Shown: positions 7,168-15,692 of the stretch, piece by piece
Layout: every line of letters starts with the position of its first letter
Numbering within the stretch: position 1 is the first letter of the stretch
Origin: Lachnospiraceae bacterium KM106-2
GTDB taxonomy: Bacteria; Bacillota; Clostridia; Lachnospirales; Lachnospiraceae
Length of the DNA stretch: 64,000 nucleotides
Direction: 5' to 3'
Assembly: GCA_009731425.1 (NCBI GenBank)
Contig: AP018794.1
Location: 682,001-746,000 of the forward strand
Position numbers and translations under genes: made by a program
The notes under the pieces: model-generated
What the model saw: only the letters and a program-made list of their open reading frames with translations
What the model was told of the DNA's origin: nothing
Database searches by the model: none

Positions 7168-7434
7168 ATGAAAGGTAAATATTATAGCAGAGTAAATGTA
7201 TCACAAAAGCAAAAGAAGATTAAGAAAAGATTAGAGGAACTTGGGAATACAGATGTTGAAGTATGGTGGGAAAAATTAGAGCATGCTGTAGAAATGGGAG
7301 GAATGGGTGGAGGATTCTTCTTCTGTAGCAATGAATATAGCTTAGAACCAATAGGTTATTCATTTGATGAAGCAATGGAGTATATTGAGCTTTTCGATTC
7401 AAAGAATGGTGATATTGAAAAAATTAACTATTAG
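7168..7434 (+). CDS. Hypothetical phage protein, 88 aa
   Basis: The ATG at 7168 follows GATGAGGTTGAG. The N-terminus is basic and helical (QKQKKIKKRLEELGN), then a Gly/Met-rich stretch (MGGMGGGFFFCSNE) and an acidic end. No family is recognised. It is preceded by a 195-nt AT-rich gap in which I find no clear promoter or RNA. Confidence 0.6.
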   Translation: MKGKYYSRVNVSQKQKKIKKRLEELGNTDVEVWWEKLEHAVEMGGMGGGFFFCSNEYSLEPIGYSFDEAMEYIELFDSKNGDIEKINY

Positions 7435-7466
7435 TTATGATATAGAAAAAAAGAGGAGTGGGAAGA

Positions 7467-7703
7467 ATGAAATTTAATCCTCAGTATGGGATTATTGGAT
7501 TATGTAAGAAACAGATCAAAAGATTAAGCAAATTAGACCAATATTATTCGTTTGATGATAAAAAACAAAAAGATATAAACGAGATTGCAAGAGCAACACC
7601 ATTTAGTGTAATTGAAGTAACACAAGTTTATATTTCATGCGAATATGATAAGGAAGAAACATTAAGACAATTAACATTTATGCTAACACGAGGGAGAGCA
7701 TAA
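7467..7703 (+). CDS. Hypothetical phage protein, 78 aa
   Basis: The ATG at 7467 lies the right distance after GAGGAGTGGG; a GTG 9 nt earlier would overlap that site. The protein has a basic N-terminal half and a possible helix-turn-helix in the middle (DINEIARATPFSVIEVTQVY), suggesting a small DNA-binding protein, but no family is recognised. The tRNA at 7726 begins 22 nt after its stop. Confidence 0.6.
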   Translation: MKFNPQYGIIGLCKKQIKRLSKLDQYYSFDDKKQKDINEIARATPFSVIEVTQVYISCEYDKEETLRQLTFMLTRGRA

Positions 7704-7725
7704 GATAAATTAAATGTTCTTTTAT

Positions 7726-7798
7726 TGTACGTTAACTCAATGGTTAGAGTACATGGCTTATGTCCAGTTAGTTATCGGTTCGAGTCCGATACGCACAA
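7726..7798 (+). tRNA. Phage tRNA with UAU anticodon (Ile, AUA codons)
   Basis: A 73-nt cloverleaf fits: acceptor TGTACGT/ACGCACA with one mismatch, D stem ACTC/GAGT, anticodon loop CTTATGT with TAT at 7759-7761, a 5-nt variable region, T arm ATCGG-TTCGAGT-CCGAT, and discriminator A. CCA is not encoded. The anticodon stem has only three good pairs (two mismatches at its base), and position 37 is G where AUA-reading tRNAs usually have A, so it may be weakly functional. Most bacteria read AUA with a lysidine-modified CAU tRNA, which makes a UAU tRNA unusual. Confidence 0.75.
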
Positions 7799-7839
7799 CT
7801 TGATTAAAAGAAGATATAAAGATGGAAGGTGATATACAA

Positions 7840-8007
7840 ATGACCTATATTAGTAAATCATACATAGTAACATACTTAGTTACTGTAATGCTTGGATGCG
7901 TAGCTTTATCATTTATATTTAATAAGCATGAATCATTCAAAGAGTCAGCAAGAGAGCTGGCATTGGATTCGTTAACACATCTCATAGCTCTACTAATTTT
8001 AATTTAG
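7840..8007 (+). CDS. Small membrane protein, 55 aa
   Basis: The start is probably ATG 7840, placed after GGAAGGTGAT; another ATG lies at 7822. The first 25 residues are a membrane segment (YIVTYLVTVMLGCVALSFIF), and the C-terminus ends in a second hydrophobic stretch (LIALLILI). It sits just before the packaging genes. No family is recognised and it might be only marginally coding. Confidence 0.45.
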   Translation: MTYISKSYIVTYLVTVMLGCVALSFIFNKHESFKESARELALDSLTHLIALLILI

Positions 8008-8033
8008 GTTCTTCCAGCCAGCAAAAAAGGATT

Positions 8034-8053
8034 GCGGGGCGATTGACCCCGGG
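8034..8053. other. Candidate phage cos (packaging) site
   Basis: A GC-rich 20-bp block with the inverted repeat CGGGG...CCCCG stands alone in a 115-bp AT-rich gap directly before the Nu1-like gene. In phage lambda, cos lies in exactly this place, and the large terminase here is of the GpA (cos-type) family. The assignment rests on position and base composition only. Confidence 0.4.
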
Positions 8054-8122
8054 ATTTGGCTAGATTTTGATAAATAAAATTTTCAATTGCCGTTTCCGTT
8101 TTTTTGCGAGAGGAGGTGAACG

Positions 8123-8707
8123 ATGATGGCAAATACAGAAAAAGTAGATGATGTATCTCAAATTACGGTATCTGCAAAAGTATTGAGTAAGATGATCGGT
8201 GTAACTGAAAGAAGAATCCGACAACTTGCAGAGGAAGGAATTCTTGTTAAAGCATCGCAAGGTAGATACAAATTAAATGATAGTATTCATGGTTACATAT
8301 TAACTCTTAAGATTGCAAATGAATCAAAGTCATTTAGTAATGATTTAGATGATGAACTTGATCTCGATAAAGAGAAAGCATTGCATGAGAGAGTCAAAAG
8401 ACATATGGCTGAATTAAAGTATGCACTTATGAAAGGTGATGTTCATAAATCAGAAGATGTCGAGGATGTAATGAATAACATGTTATCAAACTTTAAGAGT
8501 AGGTGCTTGAGTTTACCAAGCAAGTTAACACCTTTGCTGCTGGATAGAAGTGACAAGGCATATGTTCTTAAGTTACTTACCGATAACATCATGCAACTAC
8601 TAAATGAATTATCAGAGTACAATGCAAATGATTTCTTTGGTGATGAGTATATCGATTGTGATGAGGATGAAGAAGATGAGGTGATCTTTAACATTGAAGA
8701 AAATTGA
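8123..8707 (+). CDS. Nu1-like terminase small subunit, 194 aa
   Basis: AGAGGAGGTGAACG precedes two consecutive ATG codons. Residues about 18-55 form a winged helix-turn-helix (VLSKMIGVTERRIRQLAEEG, then LVKASQGRYKL), as in the DNA-binding domain of lambda Nu1. A helical region follows, ending in an acidic tail. The small subunit recognises the packaging site and recruits the large subunit, whose gene overlaps this one by 14 nt. The sequence is diverged, so the call leans on both the domain and the position. Confidence 0.85.
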   Translation: MMANTEKVDDVSQITVSAKVLSKMIGVTERRIRQLAEEGILVKASQGRYKLNDSIHGYILTLKIANESKSFSNDLDDELDLDKEKALHERVKRHMAELKYALMKGDVHKSEDVEDVMNNMLSNFKSRCLSLPSKLTPLLLDRSDKAYVLKLLTDNIMQLLNELSEYNANDFFGDEYIDCDEDEEDEVIFNIEEN

Positions 8708-10574
8708 AAAATCTCAATATAAAACAGTTTTATTATTTCATAACATCGCAAAGAACTTAAAACCAAGGCCAGTACTTCTAGTAAGTGATTGGGCAGATAC
8801 ATATAGACAGCTTTCGCCGGAGGCATCGGCAGAGCCTGGAAGATGGAATACATCCCGTGCAGAGTTTCAAAGAGAAATAATGAATGCGGTGAATGATCCA
8901 GATATTCAAGATGTCGTTATTATGTCATCTGCACAAGTTGGTAAAACTGAAATCGTTCTTAATATCTGTGGTTACTACATGGATTATGATCCTACTTCAA
9001 TTTTAGTTTTACAACCAACCATTGAGATGGGTGAAACTTTTAGTAAGGATAGATTAGCACCTATGATTCGAGATACTCCTGTATTAACAGGGAAGATTAA
9101 GGAACCGCGAGCGAAAGGTAGCGATAATACAATACTTCATAAGAAGTTCCCAGGGGGACATATTACAATAGCCGGAGCCAATTCTCCGGCTAGTCTTGCG
9201 TCTAGACCTATTCGAGTTGTACTTTGTGATGAGGTTGACCGTTATCCAGATAGTGCAGGAACCGAAGGTGATCCGGTTAAATTAGCTGAAAAACGTACCA
9301 CTACATACTGGAATCGTAAAAAGATTAAAGTATCTACACCTACAATAGCGGGTATATCGAAGATAGAAAAAGAATTTAACTCAGGTACTAAAGAAGAGTG
9401 GTGTGTGAAATGTCCTTGTTGTGGCAAGTTTCAACCCTACCAATGGAATCGAATCCAGTTTAAGACGGTTTCAATGGAATGTTTATATTGTAAAGAAGAC
9501 ATTGGTGAAAGAGATTGGAAGGAATCAGAACATAAATGGATTGCTTCTAATGAGGATGTAAAGGGAAAACGAAGTTTTCATCTTAACGAGTTATGTTCAC
9601 CTTGGAAGTCATGGAAAGAAATTATTAATGATTTCAGAGAGGCAAATGAGGATTACAAGAAAACAGGTTCCATTGAAGCTCTTAAGGTATTTCGAAATAC
9701 TTCTCTTGGAGAGGTATGGGAAGAGCGAGGAGATGGAGCGGATGAACAAGATCTTCTCAAACGAAGAGAACAGTATGAGGCTGATATACCAGATGGAGCC
9801 TTAGTACTTACCGCAGGAGTTGATGTTCAGGATGATCGTCTTGAAATTGAAATATGCGGTTGGGCAAGAGAATATGAAAGTTGGGGGATTTTTAAGAAAG
9901 AGATTCGTTCCAATCCAGCATTAGAATCAACTTGGGACAAGCTGGAGGAAGAAATTGAGACAGAATATTACTTCAATAACGGTCATGGTCTTTTGATTGC
10001 AGCAACTTGCATTGATACCGGTGGTCATCATACCAATATGGTTTATAAATTCGTCAAGAGGATGCATAAAATGGGTAAGAATGTATTCGGTATTAAAGGA
10101 TATTCCAATGTGACTGGTATTCCTCTTATCTATAAGAAAACAAAGGTTGATATCAAAAATTCTCATGGAACCGTGGTTGATCATACAGATATTTATATTC
10201 TTGGTGTAGATTCAGGAAAAGAAGATATTATTTCTCGTTTAAATATCAAGGAGCCAGGTTCTGGTTATTGTCATTTTCCGAAGAATATGGACCGCGGTTA
10301 CAATCAAATGTATATGAAAGGTTTAACTTCAGAGGAAAAGGTTACGAAACGTGATAAGAAGAACCGATTAAAGATCATGTGGGTGAAAAAGCCAGGTATC
10401 CGAAATGAACCACTTGATCTACGAAATTACGCATATGCAGCGGTTGAATTAATTAGACCAAACTGGAATGTACTTGAAGAAAAGATTGAAAATGGCATTA
10501 ACTATATGAAGAAGGACGCTGCTAAGAGAAAGAAACGAAAGCATGGTGTAGTAAATAAGGGAGTTCAGATTTAG
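8694..10574 (+). CDS. terL: Phage terminase large subunit, GpA family, 626 aa
   Basis: The start is TTG 8694 inside the small-subunit gene, with GAGGTGA upstream. The ATPase domain has Walker A SSAQVGKTEIV (Lys84) and Walker B VLCDEVDRYP (about residue 182). A zinc knuckle (CVKCPCCGKF and CLYCKED, about residues 240-275) and the nuclease domain (DVQDDRLEIEICGW, CIDTGGHHT) follow. The length is normal for the lambda gpA family. It cuts concatemeric DNA at cos and pumps it into the prohead. It looks intact, supporting a functional packaging module. Confidence 0.96.
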   Translation: MKKIEKSQYKTVLLFHNIAKNLKPRPVLLVSDWADTYRQLSPEASAEPGRWNTSRAEFQREIMNAVNDPDIQDVVIMSSAQVGKTEIVLNICGYYMDYDPTSILVLQPTIEMGETFSKDRLAPMIRDTPVLTGKIKEPRAKGSDNTILHKKFPGGHITIAGANSPASLASRPIRVVLCDEVDRYPDSAGTEGDPVKLAEKRTTTYWNRKKIKVSTPTIAGISKIEKEFNSGTKEEWCVKCPCCGKFQPYQWNRIQFKTVSMECLYCKEDIGERDWKESEHKWIASNEDVKGKRSFHLNELCSPWKSWKEIINDFREANEDYKKTGSIEALKVFRNTSLGEVWEERGDGADEQDLLKRREQYEADIPDGALVLTAGVDVQDDRLEIEICGWAREYESWGIFKKEIRSNPALESTWDKLEEEIETEYYFNNGHGLLIAATCIDTGGHHTNMVYKFVKRMHKMGKNVFGIKGYSNVTGIPLIYKKTKVDIKNSHGTVVDHTDIYILGVDSGKEDIISRLNIKEPGSGYCHFPKNMDRGYNQMYMKGLTSEEKVTKRDKKNRLKIMWVKKPGIRNEPLDLRNYAYAAVELIRPNWNVLEEKIENGINYMKKDAAKRKKRKHGVVNKGVQI

Positions 10575-10583
10575 GAGGGCATT

Positions 10584-10820
10584 ATGGCAAATAATAAACA
10601 ACGGTTAGAGTCTTATAAAAGACGTTTGGACCTATATTATGAGGCAGAGGAAGCAGCATTAAATAATCAGGAGTACACTATTGGATCAAGAACATTAAAA
10701 CGTGCTGATTTAGCTGAAATAAGAAAAGCTATACAAGATTTAGAATCCAAAGTTACCGCTCTTGAAGAAAGAGGAACAACCAAAAGAAAGGTTGCAAGAA
10801 TCATTCCTCTCGATAACTAA
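10584..10820 (+). CDS. gpW/DUF6148-like head completion protein, 78 aa
   Basis: A 78-aa protein with a coiled N-terminal helix, the core YTIGSRTLKRADLAEIRK and a second helix ending in a basic tail. The TIGSRTLTRADL-type signature is that of small phage proteins (DUF6148-like) found between the terminase and portal genes, where lambda encodes gpW. gpW stabilises packaged DNA at the portal; the equivalence is inferred from position. AGGAGGGCATT precedes the start. Confidence 0.8.
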   Translation: MANNKQRLESYKRRLDLYYEAEEAALNNQEYTIGSRTLKRADLAEIRKAIQDLESKVTALEERGTTKRKVARIIPLDN

Positions 10821-10835
10821 AGTAAGGAGGTACCA

Positions 10836-12431
10836 ATGAGAAACGTTATTGACAGTATTTATGAATATGTTAATCCAAATAAAGCGTTATCAAGAGAAGT
10901 TGCAAGGCTGAGACTAGGAATGGCGAAGAACATTTCGAATAGCGGTTATGATGAGAGTGGTGCCAGTAAAAGAAAGCATTCAATGCGTGGATGGAAAGCG
11001 GATAGTAGATCACCACAAAAAGACATTGATATCAACTTAAATACGTTGAGAAAGCGTTCAAGAAGTCTTTATATGAGTGCTCCACTTGCTACATCGGCAA
11101 TTAAGACGAACCGAACCAATGTGGTTGGAAGTGGACTTATCTTGAAACCAGTCATTGATTATAACTATCTAGGGATGTCACATGAGGAAGCGGATGAACT
11201 TAAAAAATCAATTATCAGAGAGTGGAAGATATGGGCAGAATCAAAGTTTTGTGATAACAATAGGCAGAACGACTTCTATGAGTTGCAACAGATAGCTTTG
11301 ATTAGTTGGTTAATGAATGGTGATGGTCTTGGCTTATTAAGATATTCCTCAGAAAAGAGATCCTATATGCCATATCAATTGCGAATTAAACTGATTGAGA
11401 ATGATAAATTAACTTCTCCTAAGCAAGCCACAGAAGATTATGTTGATATGAATCTAAAAGCTGAGAATGGGAACCGGATCATTAATGGTATTGAAATTGA
11501 TGAACATGGTCAAGTGATTGCTTACTGGATCAGTAACAATTATTTATCCGATTATGATTCCATGACTAAAAATGATTGGACTAGAATCGAGGCATATGGA
11601 GAGAAAACAGGGAATCCAAATGTAATACATGTATTTGATGCGGAACGCTGCGAGCAATATCGTGGAGTTCCTTTTTTAGCGCCTGTTATTGAGACAATTA
11701 AACAGTTAACTAGATATACAGATGCGGAAATTATGGCAGCTGTGATCAATGGAATGTTTACTGTTTTTGTTAAGACAGTAGATGGTGGAGATAACATTGA
11801 TTTCGAAGGTGTATCGGATGAGGAAGAGGAAACTGATAATAGCCAAGAAGATGACAACAATTTGCAGTTAGGAAATGGACTGATTAATTACTTAAAGCCA
11901 GGGGAATCCATTGAGGTTGCAGATTCGAAAAGACCAAATAGTAACTTTGACGGTTTTGTATCATCTCTAACCAAATATATCGGTGCAGCATTAGAAATTC
12001 CACCAGAATTACTTCTAAAGTCATTTACAGCAAGCTATAGCGCATCACGTGGAGCGTTGCTTGAAGCATGGAAGGGATTCCGAATGCGTAGAGTATGGTT
12101 TGCAAATGATTTTTGTAAACCAATTTATGAAGTTTGGTTTAGTGAAGCTGTTTCCAAAGGTCGTATTAAAGCACCAGGATTCTTTGATGATCCATTAGTT
12201 AAGAAAGCTTATTGTGGTTCGGAATGGGTTGGCCCCGCACCTGGTCAATTAGATCCGGTAAAAGAAGTTAATGCAGCAGTAACAAGAATGAACAATGGAC
12301 TGAGTACACATGAGACAGAAGCTGCTGAAATCAATGGAACTAATTTTGATAATAATGTGGAGCAACTAAAAATCGAGAATCAGAAACTATCTGATACAAA
12401 AGTAAAGGAGGATTCAAATGAAGAAAATTAA
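10836..12431 (+). CDS. Phage portal protein, lambda gpB family, 531 aa
   Basis: Recognised from the N-terminal pattern RSRSLYMSAPLATSAIKTNR and NVVGSGL, the IHVFDAERCEQYRGVPFLAP segment and the LTKYIGAALEIPPELLLK region, all typical of the lambda-type portal family. The dodecameric ring forms the DNA entry vertex of the capsid. An acidic loop (EEEETDNSQEDDNN, about residue 330) and an Asn/Glu-rich tail are also present. AGTAAGGAGG precedes the ATG. The gene overlaps the protease gene by 14 nt. Confidence 0.95.
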   Translation: MRNVIDSIYEYVNPNKALSREVARLRLGMAKNISNSGYDESGASKRKHSMRGWKADSRSPQKDIDINLNTLRKRSRSLYMSAPLATSAIKTNRTNVVGSGLILKPVIDYNYLGMSHEEADELKKSIIREWKIWAESKFCDNNRQNDFYELQQIALISWLMNGDGLGLLRYSSEKRSYMPYQLRIKLIENDKLTSPKQATEDYVDMNLKAENGNRIINGIEIDEHGQVIAYWISNNYLSDYDSMTKNDWTRIEAYGEKTGNPNVIHVFDAERCEQYRGVPFLAPVIETIKQLTRYTDAEIMAAVINGMFTVFVKTVDGGDNIDFEGVSDEEEETDNSQEDDNNLQLGNGLINYLKPGESIEVADSKRPNSNFDGFVSSLTKYIGAALEIPPELLLKSFTASYSASRGALLEAWKGFRMRRVWFANDFCKPIYEVWFSEAVSKGRIKAPGFFDDPLVKKAYCGSEWVGPAPGQLDPVKEVNAAVTRMNNGLSTHETEAAEINGTNFDNNVEQLKIENQKLSDTKVKEDSNEEN

Positions 12432-13563
12432 TATTAAAGGAACAATTGTTTCTTCAGATGAAAAGTGGATTTATAACTGGTTAGGAATGCCGGCTGTTTG
12501 TCCAAAAGATGTTGAAAATGTTCTTTCTAACGCTAACGGCGAGGATGTTGTAACTGAAATCAATAGTGGTGGAGGAAATTTATTTGCTGGTATTGAAATA
12601 TTTACAATGCTTGCAGATTACAAAGGAAATGTTCATCAAAAGGTATTATCGTTGGCTGGAAGTGCTGCCAGTGTTCTTTTAATGGCTGGAACATCAGAAA
12701 TTTCACCAGCTGGTATGGTTATGGCACATAATTGTTCCGGTGAAACGCAAGGAGATTATAGAGCAATGGATTCATCATCCGAATTATTGCAAAAGGCAAA
12801 TCAATCAATTCGAAATGCTTATAAGCATAAGACAAATTTAGATGATGAAGAGTTAACAGACATTATGAATAAGGAAACCTGGATGACAGCGGAGGAAGCA
12901 GTCGAGGCAGGGTTTGTTGATTCTATCATGCCATTAGGGAAAGAAGAAAAGAGCACAACCAATATCTATAATTCAATATCACCAATTATTCCAGAGGAGA
13001 TCATTAATAAGTTAAAGCAAAAGATCATCGATGGGAAATTACCTGAGTTAGGGAATAATGGTATTTCAGTTCCTATTATTACGAATAGTGCTTCTACAGA
13101 GGACACTTCGGGCACTGAATCTACTATTTCAAATAAACCAAAAGAAAATAAAGGAGGAGAACCAATGGTTTTAGAAGATGTATTAAAAGACCATCCCGAG
13201 ATCAAAAATGAAATCGATGCACTTAAGGATACTTCCAAACAGGAAGGCAAAGAAGAGGGTGCAAAAGCAGAAAGAGAAAGACTTCAAGCTATTGACAATA
13301 TTGCTAATAACATTAGCAACGAACTTGTTAATAAGGCAAAATATGAAGAACCAATCTCGGCAGAAGCATTAGCGCTACAGGCAATTCAGAATAATGTAGC
13401 AAAAGCTAGTAATTACATGAAGGATGCCATGAATGATAGTTCAAAAAGTGGTGTTGATGATGTACCAGCCAATCCAACAGATGCTGATCCACAGGATGAA
13501 GATGATGCATTAATTGAAGCAGCAACAAAAACAGCAAATGCTAAGAGAAAGAAGGTAAAATAA
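12418..13563 (+). CDS. ClpP-fold prohead protease with C-terminal scaffold, 381 aa
   Basis: The N-terminal 180 residues form an S14/S49-like protease. VTEINSGGGN is the Gly-rich strand, the nucleophile is Ser85 in GSAASVLLMAG, and the His is in MAHNCSG (about residue 104). A linker rich in Ser, Thr and Asn leads to a charged helical C-terminus that resembles a scaffold. This is the layout of lambda gene C, in which the scaffold Nu3 is also made from an in-frame internal start. AAAGGAGG precedes the first ATG. Confidence 0.93.
   Translation: MKKINIKGTIVSSDEKWIYNWLGMPAVCPKDVENVLSNANGEDVVTEINSGGGNLFAGIEIFTMLADYKGNVHQKVLSLAGSAASVLLMAGTSEISPAGMVMAHNCSGETQGDYRAMDSSSELLQKANQSIRNAYKHKTNLDDEELTDIMNKETWMTAEEAVEAGFVDSIMPLGKEEKSTTNIYNSISPIIPEEIINKLKQKIIDGKLPELGNNGISVPIITNSASTEDTSGTESTISNKPKENKGGEPMVLEDVLKDHPEIKNEIDALKDTSKQEGKEEGAKAERERLQAIDNIANNISNELVNKAKYEEPISAEALALQAIQNNVAKASNYMKDAMNDSSKSGVDDVPANPTDADPQDEDDALIEAATKTANAKRKKVK
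13165..13563 (+). CDS. Nested in-frame scaffold protein (Nu3-like), 132 aa
   Basis: Inside the protease gene, AAAGGAGGAGAACC lies directly before an in-frame ATG (codon 250). Translation from there gives a 132-aa, highly charged, mainly helical protein starting MVLEDVLKDHPEIK. This matches phage scaffolds and the lambda C/Nu3 arrangement, where a separate scaffold is produced from the same frame. The strength of the site inside a coding region argues against chance; expression itself cannot be seen. Confidence 0.75.
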   Translation: MVLEDVLKDHPEIKNEIDALKDTSKQEGKEEGAKAERERLQAIDNIANNISNELVNKAKYEEPISAEALALQAIQNNVAKASNYMKDAMNDSSKSGVDDVPANPTDADPQDEDDALIEAATKTANAKRKKVK

Positions 13564-13564
13564 G

Positions 13565-13912
13565 ATGTCAAAATTACTGAATAATGAGGCTTATAAAGTA
13601 GTTGATGATAACCTTGTTTTTGATTCTAAACATCCTATTGATGTAAAGAATGTAACACTAAAGGCAGATCAAGGTGCATTAGCGCGAGGAACCGTTTTAT
13701 CTTTTGATGAAACCACTAAAACGTATGAGAAACTTAGTTCTACAGCAACTAACGCAAATTGTATTGTTGCAGATGCAGTAGCGGAAGGAGAAACAGTCGT
13801 TACCGTATATACATCTGGTTCCTTTAACAGCAATGCAATTAATACCAATGATGTAACACTTGATGAAGTAACTAAAAACAAATTAAGAGAATTAGGTATT
13901 TACCTAAAATAA
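13565..13912 (+). CDS. Capsid decoration protein, lambda gpD-like, 115 aa
   Basis: Lies 1 nt after the protease stop, at the position of lambda D. The sequence pattern fits head decoration proteins: a flexible N-terminus, LKADQGALARGTVLSFDET, then a beta-rich part with AVAEGETVVTVYTSGSFN. The protein trims the capsid surface to stabilise the expanded head. Confidence 0.88.
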   Translation: MSKLLNNEAYKVVDDNLVFDSKHPIDVKNVTLKADQGALARGTVLSFDETTKTYEKLSSTATNANCIVADAVAEGETVVTVYTSGSFNSNAINTNDVTLDEVTKNKLRELGIYLK

Positions 13913-13930
13913 TCGAATGGAGGATTAGAT

Positions 13931-15004
13931 ATGTCACTTTACGAAACACCTACATTAATTAAGACTGCTAAGAAAATTTTCCCTGTTTCTTTGTGGTTTA
14001 GAAATCGTTATTTTCCTACAACAGATCAAGATATGTTCCCAGGAAAGCAAGTATTGATTGAGTATAAGGAAGGTTCTAGAAAGATGGCACCGTTTGTAAT
14101 TCCTAGACAAGGTGGAATTACAATGGAACGTAGTGCGTATACAGCAACGGCATATGAGCCACCTTATATTGCACCCCAGAGACCACTCACCATTGATACC
14201 TTAAATCAAAAGGGATTCGGTGAGGAACTTTATGAGAACAAGACACCGGAACAGCGTCAAGCAGAAGTGCTTGGTGAAGATCTTGCTGATTTATCAGAAA
14301 TGATTGATCGAAGAGAAGAGTGGATGTGCAGTGAATTACTTCAAAGCGGCGAGGTAATTATGAAACATTATGCCGAAGAGTATGGAAAAGGAACACCAGT
14401 GGAGAAAGTACTTCGTTTTTATGATAAGGCGAAAGGTTTCCAAAATAAATATACACCGGATACAACATGGGATATGGAAACAGCAACCATCTATGATGAT
14501 TTAGATGCTATGGTTAGTATGTTTACTAAACATGGTTGTCCGGTTGCGGATATCAATATGTCGGCTGGTGTTTATTCAAGATTCATTGGAAATGAAAAAA
14601 TCCAGAAGCTGCTTGATAACAGATCGATGCATATCGGGGATATTACACCAATCGAAACTCCAGAAGGAGTTGCTCATGTTGGATATATCATTGTTCGTGG
14701 TAAGAAATTAGATATCTTTGTATATGATGAAAACTACGAAGATGAAGCTGGAACGATTGTATCTTTTGTTAAAGAAGGAAACATCATTCTTACTGCACCA
14801 GGTATGGGACGTACTCTTTATGGAGCTATCTCACAGATTGAGGAATCAGATCATTTATTCCATACATATCGTGGAATGAAGATTCCGAAGTATCTTTGTG
14901 ATTCTAAACATGAAACAAGAGAAATCCGTGTTGCATCCGCACCAGTTCCAGTACCAAATGATAGAAACGGTTGGGTAGTAGCTCATGTGTTAGGAGATGA
15001 TTAA
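13931..15004 (+). CDS. Major capsid protein, lambda gpE family, 357 aa
   Basis: Recognised from the N-terminal pattern FPVSLWFRNRYF, the YEPPYIAPQRPL loop and the helix EDLADLSEMIDRREEWMCSE, all typical of gpE capsid proteins. The length is as expected. GGAGGATTAGAT precedes the ATG. Together with the decoration gene it gives a complete lambda-type shell. Confidence 0.95.
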   Translation: MSLYETPTLIKTAKKIFPVSLWFRNRYFPTTDQDMFPGKQVLIEYKEGSRKMAPFVIPRQGGITMERSAYTATAYEPPYIAPQRPLTIDTLNQKGFGEELYENKTPEQRQAEVLGEDLADLSEMIDRREEWMCSELLQSGEVIMKHYAEEYGKGTPVEKVLRFYDKAKGFQNKYTPDTTWDMETATIYDDLDAMVSMFTKHGCPVADINMSAGVYSRFIGNEKIQKLLDNRSMHIGDITPIETPEGVAHVGYIIVRGKKLDIFVYDENYEDEAGTIVSFVKEGNIILTAPGMGRTLYGAISQIEESDHLFHTYRGMKIPKYLCDSKHETREIRVASAPVPVPNDRNGWVVAHVLGDD

Positions 15005-15006
15005 TC

Positions 15007-15366
15007 ATGATTGAGATCGTATCCGGATTCTTTGGACCTAAATTACTAGGTCCGGGGAAAATCCTTAATCTAAGTGAAAAAGAAGAAGAGAGACTTGTAA
15101 AAACAGGAACAGCTGTTTACGTACAAAAAGAGACTCACAACGATGATAAAGCGAATGATCAGCATGAAAATAAGCAAACAGATCAGGAAGAGGAATCAGA
15201 TGATTTCTATTTGAGTGAGGACGAGATCAAAAAGATGAAGAAAGAGGAACTTGTTTCCTATGGAACTAAAATCGGTGTTCAGGACTTAGATTCATCAATG
15301 CGTAAGGATGAGCTAGAAGCAGCTATTATCAATTTCATTGATGAAAATTCAGAGGATGAGGAGTAA
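15007..15366 (+). CDS. FI-like head protein with SAP/HeH-type tail, 119 aa
   Basis: Two bases after the capsid gene, in the lambda FI position. The N-terminal part (VSGFFGPKLLGPGK, then a Val/Thr segment) resembles short head-associated proteins. A Gln/Asp/Glu-rich linker follows. The end (YLSEDEIKKMKKEELVSYGT, then DSSMRKDELEAAI) has the helix-extended-helix pattern of SAP/HeH domains, which bind nucleic acids. A role in packaging or head completion is inferred from place and domain. It overlaps the next gene by one base. Confidence 0.75.
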   Translation: MIEIVSGFFGPKLLGPGKILNLSEKEEERLVKTGTAVYVQKETHNDDKANDQHENKQTDQEEESDDFYLSEDEIKKMKKEELVSYGTKIGVQDLDSSMRKDELEAAIINFIDENSEDEE

Positions 15367-15692
15367 TGACATTCAAAGAATCTTTGCAAAAGGATATTAA
15401 AAATACATTTATGAATCTTGATGAATTTGGAGAAAAGCATATCGTAAATGGAAAAGAAATGACCATTAGCATAGATAATAATGAATTGATCAAAAGAGGA
15501 TTGAAAAATAATGTTTACGATGGAAGTGACTTGCATGTAAAGCAGGTCATGTTTTTTGTGGACAAAGAATCCTACGGTGCCCTCCCTCTTATTGGAAGGA
15601 TAGTTACTCTTGATGCAAAGCGATATACAGTAACAGATGCGATAAATGAGGGTGGAATCTATTCCATTACATTGGAGGCGGTTTCAAGTTGA
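15366..15692 (+). CDS. Head-tail joining protein, FII-like, 108 aa
   Basis: A 108-aa protein at the lambda FII position with a charged N-terminal helix and a small beta-rich C-terminus (IVTLDAKRYTVTDAINEGGIY). The sequence is diverged, so the identification depends on the conserved gene order. Such proteins form the interface between the portal ring and the tail. Its stop overlaps the TTG start of the next gene. Confidence 0.7.
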   Translation: MTFKESLQKDIKNTFMNLDEFGEKHIVNGKEMTISIDNNELIKRGLKNNVYDGSDLHVKQVMFFVDKESYGALPLIGRIVTLDAKRYTVTDAINEGGIYSITLEAVSS

